Below are positions 44,093 through 51,962 of a stretch of DNA of 64,000 nt, piece by piece. Source of the stretch: Myxococcales bacterium (lineage in GTDB: Bacteria; Myxococcota_A; Polyangia; Polyangiales; Polyangiaceae); NCBI GenBank assembly GCA_016706225.1, contig JADJKB010000012.1:186001-250000 (forward strand), given 5' to 3'. A model generated the notes under the pieces. The model worked only from the letters and a program-made list of their open reading frames with translations. It was not told the DNA's origin and made no database searches. How positions within the stretch are numbered: the stretch's first letter is position 1; every line of letters starts with the position of its first letter. Made by a program: the position numbers and the translations under genes.

Positions 44093-44611
44093 TTACGGGC
44101 CGACCCAAAGGGCCATGTAGACGTCGTCGAGGTACGCGTTCGGGCCGAGCTTCAGCCTGCGCGTCTTGCGTCCCTCTTCGACGAAGCCGAGGGCTCGATA
44201 CAGCGCGAGCGCGCGATTGTTCGACGAGCGCACCTGGAGCTCGACTTTTTCGACGTCCGGGTTCGAGCGCGCCCAGCGCAAGAGCTCGTGCATGAGGGCC
44301 CTCCCGACGCCTCGACGTTGGTGGCCGTCGTGCACGGCGATCGACAAGCGCACGACGTGCGACGTCGCCGCGAGCGACAGCGGCTCCAGGCACGCATGCC
44401 CGACGACCTCGCCCGCGTGTTCTGCGACGAGGTAGTTTCCGCGGCCGCCGTCGTTGAGTTGAAGAATCAGCTCTCGAAGCCCATCGGCGTCGATCTCGTC
44501 GGGCCGCGCCGCGAGCAGACCCGGAACGCTTGCGATCGTGCGCTGGGCTGCCGCGAGCCCCGGAGCGTCGTCCGGTCGTGCTCTTCGAATGTGAGGGTCG
44601 TCCAGGGGCAT
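44093..44611 (-). CDS. GNAT-family N-acetyltransferase
   Basis: A 172-residue acetyltransferase of the GNAT superfamily. The acetyl-CoA pyrophosphate loop is HQRRGVGRALM (residues 97-107), preceded by the V/L-rich strand VVRLSIAVHDG, and motif B is seen as VELQVRSSNNRALALYRALGFVEEG. It is close to RimI- or Pat-like amine acetyltransferases. Substrate unknown. It lies 15 bp upstream of the beta-helix lipoprotein on the same strand. Confidence 0.9.
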   Translation of the reverse strand: MPLDDPHIRRARPDDAPGLAAAQRTIASVPGLLAARPDEIDADGLRELILQLNDGGRGNYLVAEHAGEVVGHACLEPLSLAATSHVVRLSIAVHDGHQRRGVGRALMHELLRWARSNPDVEKVELQVRSSNNRALALYRALGFVEEGRKTRRLKLGPNAYLDDVYMALWVGP

Positions 44612-44783
44612 GAGCTCCTCATATCACTCGTCGCGCATGGCCCGACACCGCGGGCTATCCGTCGCCATCTCCCGCGTCGACGTCGCCATCCCCCGCACAG
44701 CAAGGAGATTCATCGCTTCCACGCAGCGGTTCCGCGTCTAAAGTTGTCGCCAAGCTCGAGGAGCTGAACGGAGAGCCCGCCGC

Positions 44784-45425
44784 ATGAAACTCGTGTCCTT
44801 TCCCACCTCACCGTTCGCGCGCAAAGTTCGCATTGCCGCCATCGAAGTGGGGGTGGCCGACCGCCTCGAAATCGTGGACGCCAATCCGCTCGCCGACGAC
44901 GGCGTGGTGGCCGGGCATAACCCGCTCGGAAAAATCCCGGCGCTCGTTCTCGACGACCGCACGCTCGTGGACTCGCCGCTGATCTGCGCCTACCTCGACA
45001 GCCTCCACGATGGCCCGAAGCTTCATCCGGACGGTGACTGGCGCGCGCTCCAGCTGCAGGCGCTCGGCGACGGCATGATGGACGCCACCGTGTTGCGGCG
45101 CCTGGAGATGCTGCGCCCCGAATCGCTGCGCTCCGCGCACTGGATCGCGCGCTACGAAGCCGCCGTGCAGCGTACGCTGAGCGAGCTGACCACGCACGTG
45201 GGCGCTCTACGCGACAGCGTCACCATCGGCAGCATCAGCGTGGGTTGCGCGTTGTGGTACCTCGATCGTCGGTACGCGGAGTTGAACTGGCGTGACCGTG
45301 AGCCCGACCTTGCCGCCTGGTTCGAAGTCTGGAGCGCCCGCCCCGCCGCCACGGCGACGGCTCCACCTCCCGGCCATCCGGGGGCCACCGAAGCTCTGCG
45401 AAACGCCGGCGACACACCGCGCTGA
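44784..45425 (+). CDS. Glutathione S-transferase family protein
   Basis: A 213-residue GST. The thioredoxin-like N-terminal domain opens MKLVSFPTSPFARKVRIAA and contains NPLGKIPALVLDDRTLVDSP, the cis-proline and glutathione-binding block; the C-terminal half is the all-helical GST domain (LQALGDGMMDATVLRRLEM). The catalytic residue is likely the Ser in FPTSPFARK, as in bacterial GSTs without an active Cys. It is the last ordinary chromosomal gene before the cassette array, which starts about 5 bp later. Confidence 0.9.
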   Translation: MKLVSFPTSPFARKVRIAAIEVGVADRLEIVDANPLADDGVVAGHNPLGKIPALVLDDRTLVDSPLICAYLDSLHDGPKLHPDGDWRALQLQALGDGMMDATVLRRLEMLRPESLRSAHWIARYEAAVQRTLSELTTHVGALRDSVTIGSISVGCALWYLDRRYAELNWRDREPDLAAWFEVWSARPAATATAPPPGHPGATEALRNAGDTPR

Positions 45426-45470
45426 CCTGTCATCGATCTGGCTAGCCAGCGTCGCATCTGGGGACGCAAC

Positions 45471-45499
45471 TTGACATAGTTATCGCACAAGATAATAAT
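45471..45499 (+). promoter_or_regulatory. Promoter and operator-like repeat for the RelE/HigA-type pair
   Basis: TTGACA (45471-45476) is separated by 17 bp from AATAAT (45494-45499), a good sigma-70 promoter in otherwise very GC-rich DNA. The inverted repeat TTATC(45480-45484)/GATAA(45491-45495) lies between the boxes, where an antitoxin could bind. The GTG start at 45506 is only 7 bases after the -10, so the toxin mRNA is probably leaderless. Confidence 0.5.
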
Positions 45500-45505
45500 T
45501 GACTG

Positions 45506-45844
45506 GTGAGTTTCATCGTCCGCGAGTATGTCGAGGACGATGGCCGAATCCCCTTCAGGGATTGGCTGAGCCATCTGGACATGGCGGTTCGCGCTCGCGT
45601 GCAAGCGCGGATCCTTCGGTTCGAAACCGGCAACCTTGGCGACCACAAGGAAGTGGGCGGCGGGGTGTGGGAAGCGCGACTGGACTTCGGTCCGGGATAC
45701 CGCCTGTACTTTGGGAGGAGTGGTCGCGAAGTGGTTCTGCTCTTGCTCGGCGGCGACAAGAAGTCACAGAACAGGGACATCAAGCGAGCTCGAGAACTTT
45801 GGCGCAAGTACGCGATGGAGTTGAGGCATGGCAAGACGAAGTAG
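45506..45844 (+). CDS. Type II toxin, RelE/HigB-like (phage Gp49-like family)
   Basis: A 112-residue toxin of the RelE/ParE superfamily. It shows the Gp49/HigB-like features IPFRDWLSHLDMAVRARVQARILRF, LGDHKEVGGGVWEARLDFGPGYRLYF and LLLLGGDKKSQNRDIKRA. Such toxins cleave mRNA on the ribosome. The GTG start at 45506 follows a promoter by 7 bases. Its stop overlaps the antitoxin start by about 17 bp, the usual toxin-first order of this family. It is at the left end of the cassette array. Confidence 0.88.
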   Translation: MSFIVREYVEDDGRIPFRDWLSHLDMAVRARVQARILRFETGNLGDHKEVGGGVWEARLDFGPGYRLYFGRSGREVVLLLLGGDKKSQNRDIKRARELWRKYAMELRHGKTK

Positions 45845-46139
45845 AGACTGGAACGAGGGGCTGGCCGAGGACCTTCAGGATCCGGAATTTGCGCGACAGT
45901 TTCTGACGTCTGCGGTCGAGGAGGGCGTCCCGTTGAAGATTGCGCTCGCGAAGGTCATTCGTGCGACCGGCGTGAAGGAATTCTCAGAAACTGTCGGGAT
46001 GCCCAGCCCAAATGTACTGCGCGCGATCAACCCCAAGCACAATCCAACACAGGAGACGCTTGAGCGCCTCCTGAAGCCCTTCGGCCTCCGAATCGGATTG
46101 GCGCAGATCAAGACGCGCCGGAAAGGCCGCGCGGCGTAG
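45828..46139 (+). CDS. Antitoxin with HTH, partner of the RelE/HigB-like toxin
   Basis: A 103-residue probable addiction-module antidote (the HTH antitoxin family paired with Gp49-like toxins). The HTH region shows LKIALAKVIRATGVKEFSETVGM and NVLRAINPKHNPTQETLERLLKPFG. The C-terminus is basic (KTRRKGRAA). It likely binds and neutralises the toxin and autoregulates the operon. A degenerate half attC follows 14 bp after its stop. Confidence 0.88.
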   Translation: MARRSRDWNEGLAEDLQDPEFARQFLTSAVEEGVPLKIALAKVIRATGVKEFSETVGMPSPNVLRAINPKHNPTQETLERLLKPFGLRIGLAQIKTRRKGRAA

Positions 46140-46152
46140 CGCTTCCCCGCAC

Positions 46153-46222
46153 TGGCTACGAGACACGTTCGCCCGCGAGCAACAGAGTGCGAGGCGCCGC
46201 AGAGGTGGGCGAGTGCCGATGC
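46153..46222 (+). repeat. Degenerate attC half-site (site 1)
   Basis: This stretch matches the left half of the longer sites (ACGAGACACGTTCGCCCGCG ... GGCGAGTGCCGATGC) and then stops; the right half and GTTRRRY core are missing. The antitoxin ATG begins directly at its end. It most resembles the site at 57,218-57,383 (AGAGTGCGAGGCG in both). A deletion through the site best explains it. Confidence 0.6.
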
Positions 46223-46453
46223 ATGTTGACCCTGAGAGCGCGCGTACGAAACGGACGCTTGCGGCTGGACGAGCCGTATGAGGCGCCTGAAGGTACCGAG
46301 GTCGACCTGGCGGTCATCGATGACGGGGACGAACTCGACGATGAAACGCGCGCCCGGCTGCATGCGGCGCTGACGCGTGGGCACGAACAGATGGCGCGCC
46401 GCGAGGTCGTGCCCGCAGACGAGGTGTTGTCGAAGCTCGGCACGCGCGGATGA
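46223..46453 (+). CDS. Antitoxin, ParE partner (copy 1)
   Basis: A 76-residue acidic antitoxin starting MLTLRARVRNGRLRLDEP. It is nearly identical in layout to copies at 59,007 and, more distantly, on the minus strand at 56,901; all are 76 residues long. An N-terminal strand-rich region is followed by an acidic helix (VIDDGDELDDETRARL) and a C-terminus DEVLSKLGTRG. The stop overlaps the toxin ATG (ATGA). Immediately upstream is a half attC, so this cassette lost its left junction. Confidence 0.82.
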   Translation: MLTLRARVRNGRLRLDEPYEAPEGTEVDLAVIDDGDELDDETRARLHAALTRGHEQMARREVVPADEVLSKLGTRG

Positions 46454-46757
46454 GTCGGTATCGGGTCGAGTTCGCGAGGGACGCCCAGGAGCAGGCCGAC
46501 GCAATTCAGCAGGGGTGGTTGAAAAACGGCCCGCTGCGCCGGACATGTTCAAAGAAGAGCTTCGCGCCGCCGTGCGATTGCTGGAGGATTGGCCCGAACT
46601 CGGAACGGAGTCCAACGCTGCGCCCATGCCTGGCGTCCGGCGCGTCGTGATCGGGGCGTCCCGTTATCACGTGTACTGGGAGGTGGATGCCGTCACCAGA
46701 ACCGTCACGATCACCGCTGTGTGCTACGGCGGCAGGGACGCAGGGCCACCGCTGTAG
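46450..46757 (+). pseudogene. ParE/RelE toxin, frameshifted (copy 1)
   Basis: The start MSRYRVEFARDAQEQADAIQ matches the intact copy at 59,234, but a single missing base near 46,519 shifts the frame. The remainder, matching the intact toxin (FKEELRAAVRLLEDWPELG ... RRVVIGASRYHVYWEVD), continues one frame over to 46,757. The intact copy is 102 residues. A toxin inactivated while its antitoxin is kept is a common decay pattern. Confidence 0.8.
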
Positions 46758-46770
46758 CGTGGAAGCGGCT

Positions 46771-46935
46771 GTTTAACGAGACACACGTTCACCCGCGAAC
46801 GCCGCGCGTCAAGTCGTCAGTCGGCACGGCGCAACGCACGCGGGAGAGTGCGGAAGACAGAGTGGTCGCCCGCGGCCGCAGAACGGACGGTGAAGTCGGC
46901 GGGCCGGCGTTCGGCGGGTGCAACGTGAGTTAGAC
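46771..46935 (+). repeat. attC site 2
   Basis: A 165-bp site with left core GTTTAAC (46771-46777) and right core GTTAGAC (46929-46935). The left arm ACGTTCACCCGCGAACG pairs with the right arm CGTTCGGCGGGTGCAACGT except for two extra bases (G and C) on the right. An inner hairpin follows the pattern CGCGGG/CCCGCG. Left and right cores differ, as expected when the two ends come from different cassettes. Confidence 0.8.
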
Positions 46936-46946
46936 AGCGGTCGGGA

Positions 46947-47237
46947 CTACGCAGCGGACTTGAGGTTTTCCCGGATGATCCTCGGGTGGCGGGCGGCGAT
47001 GCGCAGCAACGCGATCGCTGGGCCTTCAGGTTGCCGTCGGCCCTGCTCCCAGTTGCGAAGCGTATGAACGCTGATGCCAACAGCACGCGCGAATTGCGAC
47101 TGGCTCAGCCCCACGAACTTGCGTAATGCGACCACGTCATCTCCAGACTCGAACAAGCCGGCAATCAGACGTCGGCGAACGCGAGCTGGAATGGCGCGTG
47201 CGAAGTCCCGTTCGGTGAGCTCGGGGATGTCAGTCAT
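46947..47237 (-). CDS. XRE-family antitoxin of a BrnT-type module
   Basis: A 96-residue helix-turn-helix protein. The HTH is VALRKFVGLSQSQFARAVGI with the recognition stretch SVHTLRNWEQGRRQPEGPAI typical of Cro/C1 antitoxins. The C-terminus IIRENLKSAA ends 12 bp before attC site 2. Its start overlaps the end of the BrnT reading frame by 8 bp, so the two are an operon on the minus strand. BrnT toxins are usually paired with ribbon-helix-helix BrnA, so this pairing is a less common variant. Confidence 0.8.
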   Translation of the reverse strand: MTDIPELTERDFARAIPARVRRRLIAGLFESGDDVVALRKFVGLSQSQFARAVGISVHTLRNWEQGRRQPEGPAIALLRIAARHPRIIRENLKSAA

Positions 47238-47523
47238 GGGTGCCTTTCAGAGAAGAGCGGCACAAAGAGCGTTCCCGTTTGGACGCCCATCGGGCGCTGA
47301 TGATGCGAACGATGTCCTCGTCTTCCTCCGTGTGGACGACGAGCACCAAGCCGCGTTTGATCGGACCGATCGCCGTGAACCGATCCTCGTCGTCGGAGTG
47401 CGCCTCGTCGAAGATCACGAGGTACTCGACGCCCGACGCGAAGAGTTCGGCGGCCTCTTTGAAGGAGACGCCGTGCTTCTTTTGATTGGCTGCGTCCTTC
47501 GAAGGGTCTCACGTGACCTCCAC
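47230..47523 (-). pseudogene. BrnT toxin with an early nonsense codon
   Basis: The reading frame from GTG 47523 runs V-E-V-T-stop-D-P-S-K-D-A-A-N-Q-K-K-H-G-V-S-F. The stop (TGA, 47511-47509) stands where BrnT proteins have Trp in the conserved xWDP motif, so it looks like a TGG-to-TGA change. The rest is a good BrnT body (AHSDDEDRFTAIGPIKRG, LVLVVHTEEDEDIVRIISARWASKRER). An internal GTG could still start a protein lacking the N-terminus, but the toxin is probably inactive. Confidence 0.7.
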
Positions 47524-47553
47524 CGAGCCAGAGTAAGCCAATGGCTTAGTCAG

Positions 47554-47805
47554 TCAAGGGCTGACGCTCGCAGTCCACGCATCGAGCGTGAACACGTGGA
47601 AGGCTTTCCTCCGGCTGTATAACGAGACACGCTCGCACCGGGCGCCGTCAGTGACCGAGAGCCCGGCGCAGGCGTCGGTCGTGGTGCGTTCGGGGCCCTT
47701 CGGCTCTCCCGCCCCGTTCTGGCACGCAGAAATGGCGAGCCCGAACACGAGCCAGCATGCGAGCCGTGAGCTTTGGCGCTTATCGCACGAATTGCGTCTG
47801 GCCAT
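47554..47805 (-). CDS. Small lipoprotein, C-terminus fused to attC remnant
   Basis: An 83-residue frame with a lipoprotein signal (LACWLVFGLAISACQNG, Cys about residue 28). Its C-terminal codons read through the GTATAACGAGACACGC remnant at 47617-47635 and then unrelated DNA, so the native C-terminus is probably lost. It starts 10 bp after the stop of the large Gly-rich lipoprotein, suggesting one transcript. Function unknown; it may be only a truncated fragment. Confidence 0.5.
   Translation of the reverse strand: MARRNSCDKRQSSRLACWLVFGLAISACQNGAGEPKGPERTTTDACAGLSVTDGARCERVSLYSRRKAFHVFTLDAWTASVSP
47617..47635 (+). repeat. attC remnant (site 3, left end only)
   Basis: GTATAACGAGACACGC matches the first 16 bases of the longer sites, then the similarity ends. 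The rest of the site and its GTTRRRY core are absent. The preceding interval begins with TTAGAC (site 2), which would predict GTCTAAC here; the observed GTATAAC differs by one base. Confidence 0.5.
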
Positions 47806-47815
47806 ACGGCGCCCC

Positions 47816-49336
47816 TCAGGGCGTGCCCTGGATCACCACGTCGTCGATGGCCCAGAGCACCGGCGTCGTCGGGCTGACGTGGTCGGCATACCAGCGCGCC
47901 CTGAACTTCTTGTTCGCCGGGAATGCGCCCTGCGGGATCACGAATGTACCGACCGCCGGCTGCGACGTGTCCGTGTGCATGAAGTCGTAGAGGGCCTGGT
48001 CCTCCCACCCCATGACCAGGTCGAGGTCATCCACGATCCCGAAAAAGGGCATGATCCCCCCGCCGCCATCGGAGCTGGAGCCGCTCAGCACCTGTCGGAA
48101 CGACACGGTCACCTTGCTGCAACCGGAAGCGTCGAGCCATGGGGACACGAAGCCCGCGGTCAACCCGACCGTGGCGACGCCCGCGCTCTGGAAGCGAACG
48201 TGGCCCGCGCCCGACCCGATGGCACCCAAGTCCCAGACGATCTTGAAGTCCGAGGTCTGAGTGGGAGGCAGGGGTGAGCCAAAGGCTCCCCACGCCGTTC
48301 CGGTGAACGGGGAGCTGTCGAAGCTCTCACTGAGAGAAAGCGCGCAAGTCCCACCGCCGCTCCCTCCGCTGGACGTTCCGCCGCTGCCGCCCGAGCCGGT
48401 CAAGCCGCCGGTGCCGCCGCTCCCGCCGGTGCCGCCGCTCCCGCCGGTGCCGCCGCTCCCGCCGGTGCCGCCGCTCCCGCCGGTGCCCGAGCTCGCGAGC
48501 TCGCACTTCGTCTTGTCCTGTTTCGAGGCGGCACACGCCTGCAGGCACTTCGCCGCGGTGGGTTGGCTGCAGTAGCAGGCTCCGGCGTTCGCGTACGTGA
48601 AGCCCTTGGCGGCCTTGCAGCAATCGCGCTCGCACTTGGTGCAGCCGCCCATGAACTCGAAGCCCGCCTTGCTCTGGTAACAGTCGAGCAGGCCGTACTC
48701 GGGCGCGTTCGCGCACCAGCATGCACCGGAGCTCGTGCCACCCCAAGTGTAGGGCGGGAGAAGGTTCTGCGGCGTCGCCGAGTTGCAGCAGGTCATCCAC
48801 GCCTTCGGGTCGCACGCGCAAGGATCTCCCGCCGTCTTCGCCTCACCGGCCTTCGGCTTGGCGGCTCCGTACGTGGAGAAGTGGCTCGTCGCGCCCACGA
48901 CGGCGGTCCCGTCTTCCGTCGTGCCCGAACCCGGAACGAGCACCCACTCGCCGTCGATGGCGATGGCGAGCTGCGGCGCATCGCCCGACGTAGCCGGCGC
49001 GTCGAGCTGGAGGCGCAGAAAGACGGGGGCCTCGAACGTCGTGCCGTGCGGCAAGAGATCGTAGGCCGGCCCGACGCCGCCAGCGGGGGGCGCGGCGGCG
49101 GACGCCACGCTGAGCGACGTGGCAGACGCGAGTGCCCCAGCAGGTACGTCCAAGCGTAGCCGACCGTCCGCGGACGTCAGCGCGCCACCTTCGGGCCCGA
49201 TGGTCGCGGTCCGAGTCGTCGAAGCGCCCGACCCCGGGTCCGGCTCCGAGGAGTCACTGCAGCCCGGGCCGAACGCGAGCCCGAGAGCCGCCGCAATGAT
49301 CGTCACGCGAGCCCAGCGAACGTGGAAGATGCCCAT
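47816..49336 (-). CDS. Large secreted lipoprotein with ZU5-like domain, Cys-rich region and Gly-rich repeat
   Basis: A 506-residue lipoprotein. The signal is AAALGLAFGPGCSDSSE (Cys about residue 26). A ZU5-like strand block follows (IGPEGGALTSADGRLRLDVP), then a Cys-rich region with many CxxC/CxC pairs, a Gly/Ser/Thr repeat (GGTGGSGGTGGS) encoded by an 18-bp tandem repeat, and a C-terminal strand-rich domain. The ATG at 49336 has a GGAG ribosome site eight bases upstream. It occupies a whole cassette-like interval and is unusually large for a cassette gene. Confidence 0.75.
   Translation of the reverse strand: MGIFHVRWARVTIIAAALGLAFGPGCSDSSEPDPGSGASTTRTATIGPEGGALTSADGRLRLDVPAGALASATSLSVASAAAPPAGGVGPAYDLLPHGTTFEAPVFLRLQLDAPATSGDAPQLAIAIDGEWVLVPGSGTTEDGTAVVGATSHFSTYGAAKPKAGEAKTAGDPCACDPKAWMTCCNSATPQNLLPPYTWGGTSSGACWCANAPEYGLLDCYQSKAGFEFMGGCTKCERDCCKAAKGFTYANAGACYCSQPTAAKCLQACAASKQDKTKCELASSGTGGSGGTGGSGGTGGSGGTGGSGGTGGLTGSGGSGGTSSGGSGGGTCALSLSESFDSSPFTGTAWGAFGSPLPPTQTSDFKIVWDLGAIGSGAGHVRFQSAGVATVGLTAGFVSPWLDASGCSKVTVSFRQVLSGSSSDGGGGIMPFFGIVDDLDLVMGWEDQALYDFMHTDTSQPAVGTFVIPQGAFPANKKFRARWYADHVSPTTPVLWAIDDVVIQGTP
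48408..48487 (-). repeat. 18-bp coding tandem repeat
   Basis: About 4.4 copies of the 18-bp unit CCGCCGCTCCCGCCGGTG encode Gly-Gly-Ser/Thr repeats in the lipoprotein linker. Such repeats are prone to slippage, so linker length may vary between strains. Confidence 0.8.
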
Positions 49337-49542
49337 GGGTATTATCTCCAGCATAAAGGCTGAGCTCCTCGCCGGGCAACCCGAAGAGGCTGCGCGAGCG
49401 CCGGAACCTGAATGCGCTCAGAGCCGACGACGGCTGGGGCTCGGCAAGACGCGGCCGGATGCGCGAGAGACGTTCGAGCTCAACCGTCGGCACGGCGCTG
49501 TGCGCTCGAGGCGCTGCGCTTTCTCCGCTCGGAACAGAGGCT

Positions 49543-49707
49543 GCATAACGAGACACACGTTCACCCGCGAACGCCGAGCGCCAAGTCGTCAGTCGGCAAG
49601 GCGCTGCAGACGCGGGCGAGTGCCGCATCAGAATGTTCGCCCGCGGAAGCGGAACGGACGGTGAAGTCGGCAAGGCCGGCGTTCGGCGGGTGCAACGTGA
49701 GTTATAC
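49543..49707 (+). repeat. attC site 4
   Basis: A 165-bp site with left core GCATAAC (49543-49549) and right core GTTATAC (49701-49707). It shares the same arms and inner hairpin with sites 2 and 10. The right core supplies the TAA stop (read on the minus strand) of the BrnA gene, as in canonical cassettes where the gene ends inside the attC core. Confidence 0.85.
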
Positions 49708-49914
49708 GCCGCCCGCCTTCTTGCGAGCCTCGAGTTGCAGACGAAGTGCGTCGTTCACCGCTTGGGCGGTCGGAAAGTGTTTGGCGAGCTCGGGATCGAG
49801 CACGACGACGTTGGTGCCAGCCGCAAAACGGCTGGCGTACTTGCCGCGCACGCCTTTCGAAAAGTCGTACTCAGGCAGCAGGTCTTCGTCCTGGTCATCC
49901 CGCTTCGTAGTCAT
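49702..49914 (-). CDS. BrnA-like antitoxin
   Basis: A 70-residue CopG/BrnA-type antitoxin (MTTKRDDQDEDLLPEYDF; C-terminal LEARKKAGGV). Its TAA stop is the TTA of the attC right core at 49701-49707. Its start overlaps the end of BrnT, forming a minus-strand BrnT-BrnA pair. A longer in-frame start at 49944 is possible but would run through BrnT. Confidence 0.78.
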   Translation of the reverse strand: MTTKRDDQDEDLLPEYDFSKGVRGKYASRFAAGTNVVVLDPELAKHFPTAQAVNDALRLQLEARKKAGGV

Positions 49915-50167
49915 GACGCTCTCGACGTGTGGCCAGTCTAGCACTGATGAGACGGGTGTTCTCGTCCCGCTCGGCGTGGACGACGACCACCAGATTCCCG
50001 GAGAAGGTCACCCCAATGAGGACGAATCGGTGCTCCTCGATCGAGTGCGAGGGGTCACCGATGGTGACCGAGAGGGGGTCGCCGAACGCCGTCGATGCCT
50101 CCTCGAAAGAAACGCCGTGCTTCTCGAAGTTGGCGGCAGCCTTGGCGTCGTCCCACTCGAACTGCAT
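49895..50167 (-). CDS. BrnT-type toxin
   Basis: A 90-residue BrnT with the conserved opening MQFEWDDAKAAANFEKHGVSF, then FGDPLSVTIGDPSHSIEEHR and VVVVHAERDENTRLISARLATRRER, as in functional BrnT RNases. Unlike the copy at 47,230, it is intact. It is followed by the BrnA-like antitoxin. Confidence 0.85.
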   Translation of the reverse strand: MQFEWDDAKAAANFEKHGVSFEEASTAFGDPLSVTIGDPSHSIEEHRFVLIGVTFSGNLVVVVHAERDENTRLISARLATRRERHDYEAG

Positions 50168-50365
50168 TGCCAGCGGAGTGTGCTTCGGTTGATAGCGCAG
50201 GACAAGCGGTGGAGCTTCATCGACTGCGGGCGGATAAGCATCATAGCGGGATGGTGTCGCAGGTCGAGCCCGCGGCGATGATCGCGAGGGGAGAGTGGCG
50301 TCCAGAACCCCCGACATCCACCGTTGAGTTGTCACGCAAAACGACAACGCCGGAGGAGGACGCCA

Positions 50366-51085
50366 ATGGATAGGTACATCGGTCTGGATGTGCATGCCAA
50401 CAGCTGCACGGTGGCGGTGGTGGGACCGAGCGGGCGCAGGCTTGGCACGCAGGTGGTGGAGACGAACGGGGCGGCGATCATCGAGGCAATCCGTGCCATC
50501 GCGCGGCCTCGACACGTCTGCCTCGAGGAGGGAACCCAGAGCGCGTGGCTCTACGAGGTTCTGTCGGCGCACGCTGACGAGCTCGTGGTGATTCAGGAGA
50601 GTCAGCGCAACCAAGGGCAAAAGAGCGACAAGCGAGATGCCTTCGCGTTGGCGGATGGGCTTCGGCTCGGCAAGTACGCCTGCCGGGTGTTCAAGGCGCC
50701 GCGGCAGTACTCGCGGCTTCGAGCACTGGCTCACACCTACGAGATGATTCGCGGGGACGTTGCACGGACGAAGAATCGCATCAAGGCCGTGTACCGGTCG
50801 CGTGGGATCGCGACCCAAGGAAAGCGAGTCTAAGGACCGAGCCGCCACGAGTGGGTCAAACAGCTACCGTCTGCGAACCAGGCCGCGGTCGAGCTCCTGT
50901 ACCGCGAGCTCGATCACCTGGTGGAGCTGAAGGAAGCCGCCGGCGCCCAACTGGTTGCCGAGTCACGTCTGCACGCGGTCAGCCGGCTCCTCGAAACCGC
51001 TCCCGGGTTCGGACCCGTTCGGGTGGCACGCCTGGTTCCGGTCGTGGTTACACCGAACCGCTTTCCTTTCAAGACGAAGGCGTAA
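50366..51085 (+). pseudogene. IS110-family transposase, in-frame stop and truncated C-terminus
   Basis: Starts with a GGAGGAGG ribosome site and ATG 50366, giving YIGLDVHANSCTVAVVG, the DEDD transposase N-terminus. At codon 156 (50831-50833) a TAA interrupts GKRV; the same frame continues with LLYRELDHLVELKEAAGAQL and a recognisable C-terminal part (LLETAPGFGPVRVARLVPVV) and stops at 51085. The usual length is about 340 residues or more, so the C-terminus is missing. The DNA up to 51,241 is probably the remaining element tail, ending against attC site 5. Confidence 0.83.
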
Positions 51086-51241
51086 CTGCTTCAGCACCAG
51101 CACCGACCGCAGAATCAGGAGCACCGAAGGAATGCTTCGACCTACTCGACACGTCCATGCCGAGCCCCACACGTCGACACCGCGACGCCGCGACCTCAGC
51201 GTCCAGCGGACGGACAGATCTTTCCTTGACGTCGCCCGCTA

Positions 51242-51406
51242 TAGAAACGGAACCACGTTCACCCGCGAACGCCGAGCGTCAAGTCGTCAGTCGGCAAGGC
51301 GCAACAGACGCGGACGAGTGCCGCATCAGTTTGGTCGCCCGCGGAAGCGGAACGGACGGTGAAATTCGCCATGGCTGGCGTTCGGCGGGTGCAACGTGAG
51401 TTAGGC
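51242..51406 (+). repeat. attC site 5, left core degenerate
   Basis: Right core GTTAGGC (51400-51406). The left end reads ATAGAAAC (51241-51248) where RYYYAAC is expected, directly after IS110-like remnant DNA. The arms (ACGTTCACCCGCGAACG / CGTTCGGCGGGTGCAACGT) match the other sites. The preceding cassette begins TTATAC, which predicts GTATAAC. Confidence 0.75.
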
Positions 51407-51412
51407 GGCAGC

Positions 51413-51733
51413 TCACTGCGTGATCCGAGCTGCCCAGTACAACGGCTCACGACTGCTGTGCGCGACCGCGACAACCAAGACATGGTCGGCGAGCTCTTGG
51501 TACGCGATCTTGTAGGGAAACCGATCCGCAACTACGCGTTGAATCGGCGGAGATACCTCGCCTGGGATTCCCGGCCAGAGCGGCCAAACCTGCGGCGCCC
51601 CCGAAATGATGTCGAACCACCTGTAGACCTCTTCCAGGAAAGCGTCGCCCAGACCACTGCGCTGGTCGTCGTACCAAGCAGCGTCCTGAAAGAGCTCCTC
51701 TTCGGCTTCGGGATGGAGCTTAACGCTGAGCAC
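51413..51733 (-). CDS. RelE/ParE-family toxin
   Basis: A 106-residue toxin from GTG 51733, with SVKLHPEAEEELFQDAAWYD, LGDAFLEEVYRWFDII and RFPYKIAYQELADHVLVVAV, the RelE/ParE fold. Its stop lies 7 bp after attC site 5. It overlaps the antitoxin stop by 14 bp in the usual antitoxin-toxin order. Confidence 0.85.
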   Translation of the reverse strand: MLSVKLHPEAEEELFQDAAWYDDQRSGLGDAFLEEVYRWFDIISGAPQVWPLWPGIPGEVSPPIQRVVADRFPYKIAYQELADHVLVVAVAHSSREPLYWAARITQ

Positions 51734-51962
51734 GACGCGCTTTGAGACGATTGGCGATCCGCTCACGGGCAACTTCGAGATCGACGGGTTTCACTGTCCC
51801 CACAGAAACCTCACGTGCACGGCGCGCGATCTCCACGGCCCAAACGGCGTCGAGATCGGCGTCTTGCGACTCGTCCAGACTACGGAGCAAGTCCTGAGCC
51901 AGCTTGGCTCGTTCTGCTCGCGGTAGAGCGAGCACGGCGGAGAGCAACTCGTCGGAACTCAC
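51720..51962 (-). CDS. Antitoxin (Unstab_antitox/addiction-module type)
   Basis: An 80-residue acidic helical protein (LSAVLALPRAERAKLAQDLL; SLDESQDADLDAVWAVEIARR) like antitoxins of the Unstab_antitox family that pair with RelE/ParE toxins. It is the first gene of the minus-strand pair. Confidence 0.83.
   Translation of the reverse strand: MSSDELLSAVLALPRAERAKLAQDLLRSLDESQDADLDAVWAVEIARRAREVSVGTVKPVDLEVARERIANRLKARRAQR

Noticed and set aside
48408..48487. Direct repeats that could suggest a CRISPR array
   Set aside because: The 18-bp units are contiguous, without spacers, and encode a Gly/Ser/Thr linker in a lipoprotein.
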